64,000 bases of DNA from Sinomicrobium oceani (GTDB lineage Bacteria > Bacteroidota > Bacteroidia > Flavobacteriales > Flavobacteriaceae): NCBI RefSeq assembly GCF_900119185.1, contig NZ_FPJE01000018.1, positions 35,880 through 99,879 of the forward strand, written 5' to 3'. A program made the translations under genes and the position numbers. Below, one piece after another: positions 1-8,947 of this stretch (position 1 is the first letter of the stretch; each line of letters begins with the position of its first letter). The notes under the pieces were generated by a model. It did not search any database. It worked only from the letters and a program-made list of their open reading frames with translations, and was not told where the DNA came from.

Positions 1-1
1 G

Positions 2-349
2 CACGATTTTGTAGCCTACCTCCGGGCCTCATTAGCCGGAACCCCCGTGCGGCAAACTCCCGATCTCGTGCTAACCGTACGTACTGCGGACGAGGAAAAC
101 CCGTCTTCCATAATTATCCGTAAACAGGAAATTACCACGGCTGCCGAAGATATCCCCGATCTTCCCCGGTGTACCCTGCTGCTCAAAGACAACCGGACGG
201 TTACCGCCCTGCAAAACGCAGACATACAGGAACTGCTGTACGGTATCAGCACAGGTTCCTGTGTGCTGAGCGGGCAGGTAGAACCCTTTGTCTGGTTTAT
301 GGCCCGGATCGTGGAAAAACAACAACCCGTTATGGCAGCACTTTCATAA
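2..349 (+). CDS. C-terminal part of an unidentified protein (gene begins before the window)
   Basis: The frame is open from base 2 to the TAA at 347-349, so about 115 residues of the C-terminus are present and the true start lies upstream of the window. A GTG at 47 is in frame but is probably internal, because the residues before it (HDFVAYLRASLAG) read like normal protein. The end (LLYGISTGSCVLSGQVEP) loosely resembles the last helix and strand of SCP2-like lipid-binding domains, but the similarity is too weak to name a function. A hairpin with a T run follows about 20 nt after the stop, which fits the end of a transcript. Confidence 0.55.
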   Translation, partial: HDFVAYLRASLAGTPVRQTPDLVLTVRTADEENPSSIIIRKQEITTAAEDIPDLPRCTLLLKDNRTVTALQNADIQELLYGISTGSCVLSGQVEPFVWFMARIVEKQQPVMAALS

Positions 350-367
350 ACCTTAAAATACAGAAGA

Positions 368-399
368 GACCGCCTAAAGCGTTTAAAGCGGCCTTTTTC
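368..399 (+). terminator. Probable rho-independent terminator
   Basis: An imperfect GC-containing hairpin (gaccgc / gcggcc arms) is followed directly by TTTTT, 20 nt after the stop of the partial gene. Confidence 0.5.
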
Positions 400-611
400 T
401 ATGGTTACTGTTGCGTTGTTTCCTACCTCGGGCCGGCAAGCGCTGAGCCATGGTCACCGGCCTGTTGCAGCGCTTGCTTTATCGAGTTTCCTCATTGTAA
501 AAGCGCTTGAAACGCATATTTTGATTTAATATACTCCAAGGCCGTCCCCTGGCACATCGCACGGGCAACAAAACCTGGCCCTGGCAACGCCCGGGTGTGC
601 TTAAGCCTATG

Positions 612-1100
612 CTATAAACCGTCCTGGTGCTCCGGGTTGTCCTGGGTTATATTTTTGTCTTTTCGGTGGTTTTCAAACATCTCTATACCCGACTTTAGCA
701 CCCCGACAAATCCGATTCCGAGAACGATCACCCCTACCGCGATATTCGACGTGACTTCCGACGATGAAAAACAGTGCATCAAAAGACCGCAAGCGATAAA
801 CCCGAAAGCCAGCATAGCGAGCAGCAGCAGGGCCATTCTCCCCTTTTCGGGGCTTTCCCATATTTTTTTCGAAAATTTATTTTGGGTTTTAGCCGTATCC
901 TGTAAAGTCGAAAAGCTCAGTGCCACACCGAATAACAGCAGGGCATAATTCAGATAGCCCCAGTCGGGATGACGTTGTGCAAGAGAAATGACAAAAGGAA
1001 TATAATACCCTGTTGCTACCAGCATAAATGGGTATTGAAGGTAACTGATAAGGTGAAATACCTGGCATGGACGGATCATGGTTTCTGAGGGTGTGTTCAT
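612..1100 (-). CDS. Small integral membrane protein, unknown function
   Basis: This is a 162-residue protein with four predicted membrane helices (roughly residues 14-38, 45-63, 82-105 and 111-130) and a hydrophilic, charged C-terminal tail rich in D/E/K/H. I do not recognise the family. The start at 1100 (MNTPSETMIRP) is chosen because a TATATTTG -7 element sits 12 nt upstream; a longer open frame to 1292 would overlap that promoter and the neighbouring thioredoxin gene. A second in-frame ATG at 1079 is an alternative start. The gene follows the TlpA-like gene on the same strand but appears to have its own promoter. Confidence 0.7.
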   Translation of the reverse strand: MNTPSETMIRPCQVFHLISYLQYPFMLVATGYYIPFVISLAQRHPDWGYLNYALLLFGVALSFSTLQDTAKTQNKFSKKIWESPEKGRMALLLLAMLAFGFIACGLLMHCFSSSEVTSNIAVGVIVLGIGFVGVLKSGIEMFENHRKDKNITQDNPEHQDGL

Positions 1101-1112
1101 ACGGCCCAAACA

Positions 1113-1148
1113 CAAATATACTCCAATCCCGCTTCCGTCCGTCAACAA
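1113..1148 (-). promoter_or_regulatory. Bacteroidota-type promoter for the small membrane protein
   Basis: On the minus strand TTG (1145-1143) is followed after 22 nt by TATATTTG (1120-1113), matching the -33 TTG / -7 TAnnTTTG consensus. The start codon lies only 12 nt beyond, so the predicted 5' leader is about 5-7 nt. The element lies inside the 150-nt gap after the TlpA gene. Confidence 0.65.
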
Positions 1149-1251
1149 ATGTGCAACTCCGCTACAGAAGAAGGGACGGCGGGGAAACAAAGCCTCTTGC
1201 GGTATATGCCGGCGCGACCTGAAAGGCCTCGCTTTTGTCTTACACGACGGG

Positions 1252-2427
1252 CTATTCAAAAATTTCACCGAGTTTTTGCAACAGCGCGCCATCTTCTGTT
1301 ATCGAATCATAACGCCCGACAATTGTCCCTTCTTTATCGATAAGGATATACAAGGGGATGGTCGTAAGCCCGTAATGTTTACGGAACTCATCGAAAGCAT
1401 CTCCCCGGAAACCTATCAGAATATGGGTCCACGCATTCAGCGACGATTTTCGGATCTCGTTTTCCCAGGCGTCACGGTTATGATCGAGAGACAGGCTTAC
1501 TATTTCCAGCCCACGGTCTTTATAGGTCTCATATACCTTTTTCAGTTGCGGGTTCATCCGCACGCACGGGATACACCACGATGCCCAGAAATCGAGCAGC
1601 ACATATTTTTCGGACCGAAAAGATTCCAGGGATACCCATTGGCCATCGATATCACGCATCCCGATCTTCGGGGCAACACTTCCGGGCATGGCAACAGGCT
1701 GCTCATCCGCGACCAGGGCCTTACGGATATCGCGGCCGTATTTGTTGTTTTTCGCAACATCCGAAAGCCTGTTGTAATAATATGCCAGGGAATCCCGGGA
1801 TATTTTCCCCGTATAATAGCCCAACACATAAGCGCTGACAAAGGCGTCGCTGTAGGTTTCGACAAAGTTCAGGTCGATGGTTTTAAGGCGGTCCTGAAAA
1901 GGAAGGAGCTGACGTCTCAGGCTTTCCATCTTCTCCGTCACCGTCACGGACGTATCGCCCTTCGCATACACCGATTTGATCTGTGCATAAGCTTTTGCCA
2001 CAGGTTTGCGCAAGGCTTCGACATCTTTTCTCCGTACGTTCAGGGTATCCAGCAGTGCCTGGGACTTCGAACCTTCCGTCACCGCGTTTTTAAAATCGTG
2101 CTCAGTGACCCGTACCCTCATCGCCCCGGGTTCTATGAATAATATGGTCCTGTCCGGATCGTCTACCGATCCCGATAGGGTATTCCCCTGTATGGTGACC
2201 AAGGTAGGTCGGATTACCGACCCGCGAAATTCGAAGGTTCCGTCGGCTATCTTCGCCGTATCTTCCACCCAGACTGCATTCCTGTCGAAATAAGAAATGC
2301 TAATAGCCCGGGTACCGCTGCCGTTAAAGACGCCATATAAGATAAATTCACCTTCCGGTTTTCCCTCCTGGGCACCTATCATACAGCAGGAAAGCGCATA
2401 TATTGCATACAGGAATAAATGCTTCAT
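1252..2427 (-). CDS. DUF4369/TlpA-type periplasmic thioredoxin
   Basis: This 391-residue secreted protein starts with a signal peptide (MKHLFLYAIYALSCCMIGAQ). An N-terminal DUF4369-like beta domain (about residues 25-130) is followed by a helical linker and a C-terminal AhpC/TSA-Redoxin thioredoxin domain (about 250-391) with the active site WASWCIPC, Cys285 and Cys288. Family members are anchored or soluble periplasmic thiol-disulfide oxidoreductases that usually keep cysteines of envelope proteins reduced. The open frame extends to 2604, but the start at 2427 is set by the signal peptide. A TATTTTTG element about 15 nt upstream could be its -7 box. The partner substrate cannot be read from the context here. 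Confidence 0.85.
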   Translation of the reverse strand: MKHLFLYAIYALSCCMIGAQEGKPEGEFILYGVFNGSGTRAISISYFDRNAVWVEDTAKIADGTFEFRGSVIRPTLVTIQGNTLSGSVDDPDRTILFIEPGAMRVRVTEHDFKNAVTEGSKSQALLDTLNVRRKDVEALRKPVAKAYAQIKSVYAKGDTSVTVTEKMESLRRQLLPFQDRLKTIDLNFVETYSDAFVSAYVLGYYTGKISRDSLAYYYNRLSDVAKNNKYGRDIRKALVADEQPVAMPGSVAPKIGMRDIDGQWVSLESFRSEKYVLLDFWASWCIPCVRMNPQLKKVYETYKDRGLEIVSLSLDHNRDAWENEIRKSSLNAWTHILIGFRGDAFDEFRKHYGLTTIPLYILIDKEGTIVGRYDSITEDGALLQKLGEIFE

Positions 2428-2546
2428 ACGACAATATATCAAAAATATACGGTATAGTACGCGGTTGTCCGGCAATAGCCCGGCAAAAAAGCGAACGAGA
2501 TTAAAATCCCCTGAAAACAATGATGTTATCTTCGAATAATCACATC

Positions 2547-2554
2547 TATATTTG
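2547..2554 (+). promoter_or_regulatory. -7 promoter element TATATTTG
   Basis: An exact TAnnTTTG match lies 27 nt before the ATG at 2582. No clear TTG is seen at -33. It is divergent from the thioredoxin promoter. Confidence 0.45.
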
Positions 2555-2581
2555 CAGAACAGTCCTGAACGACATGCAGCA

Positions 2582-3013
2582 ATGAAAAACCAAAACATTC
2601 GCAACCCGTATTTTTATACGGTCATCGCAGTTTCTGCGCTTACTGTGGCCTTCCTGGTCTCTGCCGACAACGATATAGGCTGGGACTTTGCTGTGGTATG
2701 GTGTGGTTTTCTGCTATACATTCCTTTACTCTTTGTGAAAAACCGGATATTCCAGGGTATCGTAATCGCGGCAGAATACCTGTTTATGTCACTGGTGTTC
2801 CTGGTGATCATGGCTTTGATCAGGTACGCTCCGGGAGAGCAACTGGGGGCATTGACCCTGTTTATCGTACATTCGTTTTTGCGCTTGTACATTTTTCTTA
2901 AAATAGCAGGAGCCGGAAACCGCTATGCCCTGGTCCTGGGCCTCGCTATTACGCTACTCCTGGGCATTGCAGTATATGGGTACGGCTCCACGGATTATCT
3001 CAAGCTGATGTAA
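2582..3013 (+). CDS. Small hydrophobic membrane protein, unknown function
   Basis: This 143-residue protein has five predicted membrane segments (about residues 10-30, 36-55, 60-83, 90-108 and 115-134) joined by very short loops, with no visible catalytic motif. The ATG at 2582 (MKNQNIRNPYFYT) is preferred to the TTG at 2552 because TATATTTG overlaps the latter. It is transcribed divergently from the TlpA gene. No family is recognised. Confidence 0.7.
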   Translation: MKNQNIRNPYFYTVIAVSALTVAFLVSADNDIGWDFAVVWCGFLLYIPLLFVKNRIFQGIVIAAEYLFMSLVFLVIMALIRYAPGEQLGALTLFIVHSFLRLYIFLKIAGAGNRYALVLGLAITLLLGIAVYGYGSTDYLKLM

Positions 3014-3232
3014 GAGCGGCCCGTACCGGTAACCGCGCCCTACAATATGGTGAGGGATACATGCCCTTGTATGTACCTCCTAACCCATAATTACGGCAGA
3101 CTCCGAGGGAAGTTGTTCCGTGCCTGTCGCTTACACCGGAGCTTTCAGGCACATATCCTTTTGTTTTCACTTCTTAGATAACAATACGGGCACACTTCTT
3201 AATCTCCCCGAAGCATGGCAAAAGACATTACA

Positions 3233-4375
3233 TTATTTATCCTGCGGATGTTCTTTCATATACCGGTACAATTCCGACCCGGCCAGTAAAAACGCACCGA
3301 CCCCGTAAACCTCCGTACTATCGGCGTTCACCTGTGCGGGGCTGGCCCCTACGGGTTGCACATATCCCAGTTTTCCGTCTTTGGTAACGGCCGAGTTAAG
3401 CACCTTCCACGCCTTGGCCACCACCGGGAAATAGGTATCCTTATCGAGCATTCCATGGTTCAGCCCCCAGGCAAAAGCATAGCAGAAAAACCCGGTGCCA
3501 CTCATCTCCTTTACCGGGAAACTCTCCGGATCGAGCAGGGAAGTACGCCAGCTGCCGTCCGGCTGTTGCAAATCGGCTAACCTTTTCATCATGGTTTTGT
3601 ACAACATTTCGAATTTCGGACGATCGGGATGATCGGAAGGCATATTTTCCAGGACCCGCACCATGCCCCCGACGACCCATCCGTTGCCCCTGGACCAGAA
3701 GATTTTGGCCCCGTTCTTTTCCCTTTTATCAAAATAACGTTCATCGCGAAAAAAGAGATGTTCCTCCGGATCGTACAAAAAATCAGTCGTTTTCCACCAG
3801 AGCGTACTCGCAGTGTTGAGATATTCGGACTTACCGGTCACCGTACTCAGGTAGGCCAGCGCGGGAGGCCCCATAAACAAGGCATCGCACCATGCCCATT
3901 CGCGATACTGAATATCATTTTTCCAGGACAAAGACTCCTTATTCGGTTTGCCGATAATACTGTCGGCCTGCCTGGTAAAGGGTTCGATCATTTTTTCTTC
4001 CCCGTACCTGCCGTAAAGCTGTGCATAGGTCTGCCCGATACAGTAATCATCCGCATAGAAACGGCGGCGGCCCGTATTCCAGTTCATGTCTTCCCCGATA
4101 TCGACAAGAACACGAAGATACTTTTCCCCGCCTTCCAGGCTGCCCATGGCATAAAGGCCGGTATAGCAGGAGGCGTGTATCCAGTCTGTTTTACCATAGC
4201 TGAATCCTTTCGTCTTCCAGGAATCGAGTTGCCAATCGGCTACGCGATGCATAATGTTGAGTATTTCCGACGGCCGGAATATAGATACCGGGGGCGCCGG
4301 ATCGTTACCCAGGACAGGAAGCCTAAAACCTGATACCAGGAGTACGATAATTACGTGTTTAAGCTTAAATTTCAT
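3233..4375 (-). CDS. GH105 unsaturated uronyl/rhamnogalacturonyl hydrolase
   Basis: This 380-residue secreted enzyme has a signal peptide (about residues 1-23) and an (alpha/alpha)6-barrel of the GH105 (YteR/YesR) family. Such enzymes hydrate the double bond of the unsaturated uronic acid left by polysaccharide lyases and so release the terminal sugar. The signature WAWCDALFMGPPALA is present, with the likely catalytic Asp at residue 164, as is the aromatic WSRGNGWV motif typical of the family. The length is normal. It is the last gene of the minus-strand glycan locus, 76 nt after the lyase-like gene, and fits a role in finishing the products of that lyase in the periplasm. GH88 is the closest alternative family. 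Confidence 0.88.
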   Translation of the reverse strand: MKFKLKHVIIVLLVSGFRLPVLGNDPAPPVSIFRPSEILNIMHRVADWQLDSWKTKGFSYGKTDWIHASCYTGLYAMGSLEGGEKYLRVLVDIGEDMNWNTGRRRFYADDYCIGQTYAQLYGRYGEEKMIEPFTRQADSIIGKPNKESLSWKNDIQYREWAWCDALFMGPPALAYLSTVTGKSEYLNTASTLWWKTTDFLYDPEEHLFFRDERYFDKREKNGAKIFWSRGNGWVVGGMVRVLENMPSDHPDRPKFEMLYKTMMKRLADLQQPDGSWRTSLLDPESFPVKEMSGTGFFCYAFAWGLNHGMLDKDTYFPVVAKAWKVLNSAVTKDGKLGYVQPVGASPAQVNADSTEVYGVGAFLLAGSELYRYMKEHPQDK

Positions 4376-4451
4376 TCTTTTTCATTTTAACAGGTTTGTA
4401 TAGTATTATGATCATGGTTTCGGTCCGGAGATTCACGTTTTTTGTCCCGGT

Positions 4452-5561
4452 CTACGGATAACCGTCCAGGCTCAAAGGCATCAGTGAGGGGAATACCCAG
4501 GCAAAATCGTGCGCTACATACACCAGTGGCCTGTAAGGTGCTACAAACGTTTCGTAAGCCGTACTCCGGTAAACGGGTCTCATCGCTTCCAGCAGATTGG
4601 CCGGCCAAAATCCGTATCTCGAATCGGCATGCCCCGTAGCCGGGCCCTTAAAAAAAGGCCATTCCTGCGGATGCCGGTTGTAATACAGAAGATAGTCCAG
4701 GGCCTTGTTTACCGAAGCCCCGTCTTTTTCCAGGAAAAAGAGGTTTTCCCCGGTATGGTTATAGATCACCCACATGGACGCGGTCAGGGGCGCCAGGGAA
4801 AAATGTGTGTACCAAATACCGTTTTTCTCCCTTTTTACCTCTTCTACCAGGTGTCCGTCCGTAGCTATTTTTTCGAAGAGGTCACTTTTAATGAGGCGTA
4901 TATTTTCTTCGAAATCGGCAGTATCTTCCAGATATACATCAGCCAGCAAAGAGGCGAAGCGCGACCAGTCTCCCGAATTGTTATTCCGGAAACGGATACT
5001 GTTTGCCGCATCGCGGAATACATGCCTGGTCCACCATTCAAACTGCTGCTGGTCTTCCGCGTTCCATTCCTCATAATCTTTCAGGAGATTTGCCGCAAAC
5101 AGCAATGCGGTCCCCGAATAGGACATGACCAGGGACCCGTCCATTTCCGAGTACCTCTTATTTACCGTAGCCCAGCCCTTAAGAAAATACAGGGCCCGGT
5201 CCGCATACCTGCTTTGCCCCGTCAAGGCCCATACCAGGGCACAACTGTAGGCCCCGATAGCATCGGTCTGTAACCCCAGCGACAATCTCCTGTGATTTTC
5301 CTTGTCCTGGTAAAACCCCGGCACGGCAAAATCTTCTACCGCATGGTGGGACGTCCCGAAAGCGGCATCTGCTTTTTCCGTCAATATGCCAAATGCGGCG
5401 GTAAAAGGTGCTTTATCTTGCTCTAACTGTCGTTTTACAAAGTCGATCTGCGCTTTCGGGTGCATGGCCGAGGTACCGGGAATACGATCACCGGTACAGG
5501 CCGAGACAAGAACTATGATTATGGCGGCAATGCACAAGGATTGAAATCGAAATAGGTTCAT
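4452..5561 (-). CDS. Alginate-lyase-fold lipoprotein (PL38/PL5-like polysaccharide lyase)
   Basis: This 369-residue lipoprotein has a lipobox (LVSAC, Cys22) followed by a single alpha/alpha-toroid of the Alginate_lyase superfamily. The pattern QTDAIGAYSCALVWALTGQ near residue 95 and RNNNSGDWSRFASLLADVY near 195 correspond to the conserved active-site helices of PL5 and PL38-type lyases, where Asn, His and Tyr side chains act on uronic acids. PL5 enzymes cut mannuronan; PL38 members described from Bacteroides act on glucuronan. The sequence alone does not settle the substrate. The adjacent GH105 gene supports a true lyase that yields unsaturated uronyl ends. Confidence 0.72.
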   Translation of the reverse strand: MNLFRFQSLCIAAIIIVLVSACTGDRIPGTSAMHPKAQIDFVKRQLEQDKAPFTAAFGILTEKADAAFGTSHHAVEDFAVPGFYQDKENHRRLSLGLQTDAIGAYSCALVWALTGQSRYADRALYFLKGWATVNKRYSEMDGSLVMSYSGTALLFAANLLKDYEEWNAEDQQQFEWWTRHVFRDAANSIRFRNNNSGDWSRFASLLADVYLEDTADFEENIRLIKSDLFEKIATDGHLVEEVKREKNGIWYTHFSLAPLTASMWVIYNHTGENLFFLEKDGASVNKALDYLLYYNRHPQEWPFFKGPATGHADSRYGFWPANLLEAMRPVYRSTAYETFVAPYRPLVYVAHDFAWVFPSLMPLSLDGYP

Positions 5562-5805
5562 GCTTTGTTTTTTTAACGTGAATACTGTTTAAGATATGTA
5601 TCCATAATCTCATTTCAACAATTTTAAAAATATAAAGATCGTCTCCCGGCAGGTTTGCGTTTGCCTTTGAGGGTATGCGGCCTGCCTCTGGAAGATTGCC
5701 TCACCCTGTTTATGGCAGGGTTCGCAAATACGCTTTTCCGTTACGGCTCCGGGAAATACCCAAATCATCACGAATACGTCATCTGTTTATCAGGCATCTG
5801 CCCCA

Positions 5806-7377
5806 CTATTTCACCTCCACCTCTATGAGTTTCGTCCATCCGTCACCCGTGATATCATCATTGACGGCAATTGCTATACCGGGTTGGTTTTCCTTTGACG
5901 TATCTACAATAGCTACGGCCCAGGTATAATGTCCTGCCGGTACGTCGATATTGGCCTTAAAGTCATAGGATACGGGGGCGTCTTTCAACCATTCGGAAGG
6001 GTCGCTATCCGCATCGACCCAGATTTTTTGCACCTGGTCATCGGCATCCAGGAGTGCAAAAGCGACCTTGTATTTATACTTCCATTGCGGAATGTTATTG
6101 GGACAATATCCCCATCCCGTATTTCTCCAGCGATGTGTAATCACGGTTTCGTCACCGGAGGCGATTTCTTCGGGCAGGTAAACCCTATCGGGGTAGAGGC
6201 GGTATCCTCCTTCGGAAATAAAGCGCTGTACCAGGGGAAAACTCTTCTCGAACCACGATGCCGTTTCTCCTACCCGAAAGTCCATCATATTCACACACGC
6301 CTCTGCCGAAGCATCGAATTCGCCCTGACGGACATCTTCCGGGTGTCCTTCCCGGTATTTTCCGCTCGGATCGGTCCAGTACCGGTGCGTCCCTGTAGTA
6401 ATCCAGCCTCCCTCCATAATAACGGGGCGCTTGTAATTCCAGGTCCTGGCAAATTGCTTTTCCCAATCGGCATAATAATCGGTCATACCAAAAGCATCCT
6501 GCCGGAGTCCGTATCCCTTATTGATGGCATCGACCAGGAGCCTGTCACTGTTTTCGTTGGGTGCTCCCCAACTTTCGGGATGCCCGATCAACCGGTGGTA
6601 ATTAATCACCAAAGGCACTTCCGAAAAACACCTTACATACAAATCGGTAACCCAGGTAAACACCTCTTCCTTGAGGCGTTCGGTACGTTCTGCAGTAGCA
6701 GTGGCAGGATCTTCATAGATCACGTTATGCGCTTCTCCCCATTTGCCCAGGCCATAGGCATCGATAAAAGCGGTACGCTCCGGGTCATTGAACCGTTCGC
6801 CCAGGGCTTCGATAAACCGGGTATAATAATCCTGAAAAACAGGGTCCTGAGGGAGTGGGGTAATACGTGTGGGGAATGCCTCGTTCTCTACATAATATGC
6901 CGCCCCCGCATCGAAGACAAACTGCGGGGTGTTCATGCCCTGGTCGCGTCCGTCCACTACGATACGAAATGCTATCGGGAGACCACGGTCTTCCGCCCCC
7001 CGGATCAATTGCCCGATACGGGAGTCGGGATCATTCCAGGCATAAACACCTTCCTGCGGGTTCAGGGATGCCCAGCTGGTACGGATATAACAAGCCGAGG
7101 CATAATCGATAGCTTTTACATTTTTGCCCAAATCCGGCACATAATATTCGGTATCCCAGTAAGACTCATCGGCTGTACGCCCGGCATACATCACCCATCC
7201 GTTCAGAGGGTTTCGCAACACGGAATTCCTGTTATACAAGGGTTTTACCAGGGTATTATCGCCCCGATATGTCTCGTCTTCCGTCTCATTGTCCCTGGCA
7301 GCGCAGCCAAACAACTGCAGGCATACCAGTACGGTTAAGACATGTTTAGTCATCGTTCTGTAACTTGGTGTTCTCAT
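5806..7377 (-). CDS. DUF4832-containing lipoprotein, putative glycoside hydrolase
   Basis: This protein has 523 residues (515 if the second ATG at 7353 is used, which gives a tidier signal peptide MTKHVLTVLVCLQLFGC with a lipobox). The N-terminal two thirds read as a TIM-barrel resembling GH42/DUF4874 folds (NPLNGWVMYAG, the repeated motif SWASLNPQEGVYAWND, then IDAYGLGKWGEAH with a candidate acid/base Glu, and RPVIMEGGW with a second Glu). The C-terminal part is the DUF4832 beta-sandwich (HRWRNTGWGYCPNN). Activity in this family is poorly defined. Its place between the SusE-like and lyase genes indicates a surface or periplasmic role on the same glycan. Confidence 0.7.
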   Translation of the reverse strand: MRTPSYRTMTKHVLTVLVCLQLFGCAARDNETEDETYRGDNTLVKPLYNRNSVLRNPLNGWVMYAGRTADESYWDTEYYVPDLGKNVKAIDYASACYIRTSWASLNPQEGVYAWNDPDSRIGQLIRGAEDRGLPIAFRIVVDGRDQGMNTPQFVFDAGAAYYVENEAFPTRITPLPQDPVFQDYYTRFIEALGERFNDPERTAFIDAYGLGKWGEAHNVIYEDPATATAERTERLKEEVFTWVTDLYVRCFSEVPLVINYHRLIGHPESWGAPNENSDRLLVDAINKGYGLRQDAFGMTDYYADWEKQFARTWNYKRPVIMEGGWITTGTHRYWTDPSGKYREGHPEDVRQGEFDASAEACVNMMDFRVGETASWFEKSFPLVQRFISEGGYRLYPDRVYLPEEIASGDETVITHRWRNTGWGYCPNNIPQWKYKYKVAFALLDADDQVQKIWVDADSDPSEWLKDAPVSYDFKANIDVPAGHYTWAVAIVDTSKENQPGIAIAVNDDITGDGWTKLIEVEVK

Positions 7378-7550
7378 GGTTTAAAGGTTTACAGGCCATG
7401 ACGCCATTACAAAATCTGTCATGGTCCCGGGTTGAATATTGTTTTAGCGTATTTAAGCCGTTGTTTAAGGACCGTCCCCCGAAAAACACGATCGTTATGC
7501 ATCCGGACAAGCCTTTACAAAAATGCTTTCAGGGCTACGGTACGGAACTG

Positions 7551-8780
7551 CTACCGTTTTTGAGCTACAATGGTTTTGTTCCTGAGGTCGAGCACGACCA
7601 TATTGGTTCCCGAAGGAATGGTGTAATACGAATTGCGTTGTCCTCTCGAAGCGCTTCCGTACAGGTCGGCCGCTTTGTCCGGTATAAGCGACTGTTCCTG
7701 TCCTTCTGTTTCGGATTTGGGCGGGCAGCTAAACGCATAGGCCAGGTTCTTATTGTTATCGGAACCTCCGTAAACTATAAATTTTGTTTTACCCGTTACA
7801 CCCCCGGTATATACGAGTACCTGCGGGTCTGCAAGGCTCACGGCAACATTACAGGGTATCGGCGTGCCCCAGCCGTTTACAGCGCCGTGCATCCACAGAT
7901 CGGTAATGGTTGTCGTCACGGCTTCCCCTGCATCTGTAGTCCAGTCCACACTAAGGGGTTCAAGGGCCTTTTCCGGCGAATATATCGTTACTTCCGCTTT
8001 TTGCATATCCACGACAATACGGTATTCCCCGGGAGTATCTATCTTCCATGAAACCGGAGATTCTCTCATTTTTACATCTACCGCTTCGCCATCGTGTAAA
8101 GTATCGTCTCCGTCTGCAGGAGCTATATAATTCGTTTCTCCCTCGAAAGCTACCGGAATCTGCAACGTCCCGCCCTGCAGATCCAGGAGGTATGCAAACG
8201 TGTTCGGGTTTTCCAGGGTCCTGCTCATCTCCACCGGGGCGGTATCCCCCAGGGCGGTTCCGCTCAGAAATACCGTATCCGCATCAAAAACTATAGTACG
8301 GACAGGCTCTACATCCACCTTAACCGTACGGACTTCAGGCGCTTCGAAAGCAGGTCCGCCTTCCCACTGAGCTATGACACGGAATTCCAGCGTAAATGGC
8401 GTATTTACCGGAATACTCCATTTCTCATTCGCCCAGTTTTGCAACTGTTCGGAGGTAAAACTCCGTTGGTATATTCCTTCGTCTTCATAATTGAATATGG
8501 CTGTGGAAGCTCCGAAATTATTCCCTACTACATCCAGTTTTGTCGTATAGGACACCATATAGTCATCGTCTTCCAACGACCTGGCTTCGGTCCATGTAAA
8601 AGTCACGATGTCTGCAGTAAGATGATCGGCATCGAGTGCAACAGCTTCGGAAGACACCGAAAGTTCCAGAAATTCTTCTGTTTTGTCTATATCTTGGATG
8701 CCCTGATCGCAGGCACCCAGCCCGAGGACAAGGCCCCATAACGGCACTAATAAGGTATATCGAAATGGTATTGTTTTCAT
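7551..8780 (-). CDS. SusE/SusF-like outer-membrane glycan-binding lipoprotein
   Basis: This 409-residue lipoprotein has a lipobox (GLGAC, Cys24) followed by a SusE N-terminal domain (about 30-135) and two or more immunoglobulin/CBM-like beta domains that end in the typical motif SYYTIPSGTNMVVLDLRN. SusE/F proteins sit on the cell surface, bind the target glycan and hold it near the SusCD transporter. It lies 167 nt after the SusD gene on the same strand, the usual position. The sequence is not similar enough to any characterised SusE to give the ligand. Confidence 0.82.
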   Translation of the reverse strand: MKTIPFRYTLLVPLWGLVLGLGACDQGIQDIDKTEEFLELSVSSEAVALDADHLTADIVTFTWTEARSLEDDDYMVSYTTKLDVVGNNFGASTAIFNYEDEGIYQRSFTSEQLQNWANEKWSIPVNTPFTLEFRVIAQWEGGPAFEAPEVRTVKVDVEPVRTIVFDADTVFLSGTALGDTAPVEMSRTLENPNTFAYLLDLQGGTLQIPVAFEGETNYIAPADGDDTLHDGEAVDVKMRESPVSWKIDTPGEYRIVVDMQKAEVTIYSPEKALEPLSVDWTTDAGEAVTTTITDLWMHGAVNGWGTPIPCNVAVSLADPQVLVYTGGVTGKTKFIVYGGSDNNKNLAYAFSCPPKSETEGQEQSLIPDKAADLYGSASRGQRNSYYTIPSGTNMVVLDLRNKTIVAQKR

Positions 8781-8947
8781 TTGTATTAGTATTTGCAGGC
8801 TATTGTCGTTGTACGCACCGCAGGTGTGCTGACACGGCCCCGGGTTTTCATAATATTTTGCTATCGTTGAGGTCTGACACCCCGTATATCCGTGATTTCT
8901 CCGGATGTTTTTTGCACCATATCCGGTGTGATGGAGGGCTGGGATTA

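Noticed and set aside
1078..2142. 354-residue plus-strand open frame opposite the TlpA gene
   Set aside because: Antisense shadow of the thioredoxin gene, with no domain or promoter.
5929..7338. 469-residue plus-strand open frame opposite the DUF4832 gene
   Set aside because: It mirrors a clearly conserved gene on the other strand and has no recognisable domain; a by-product of codon bias.
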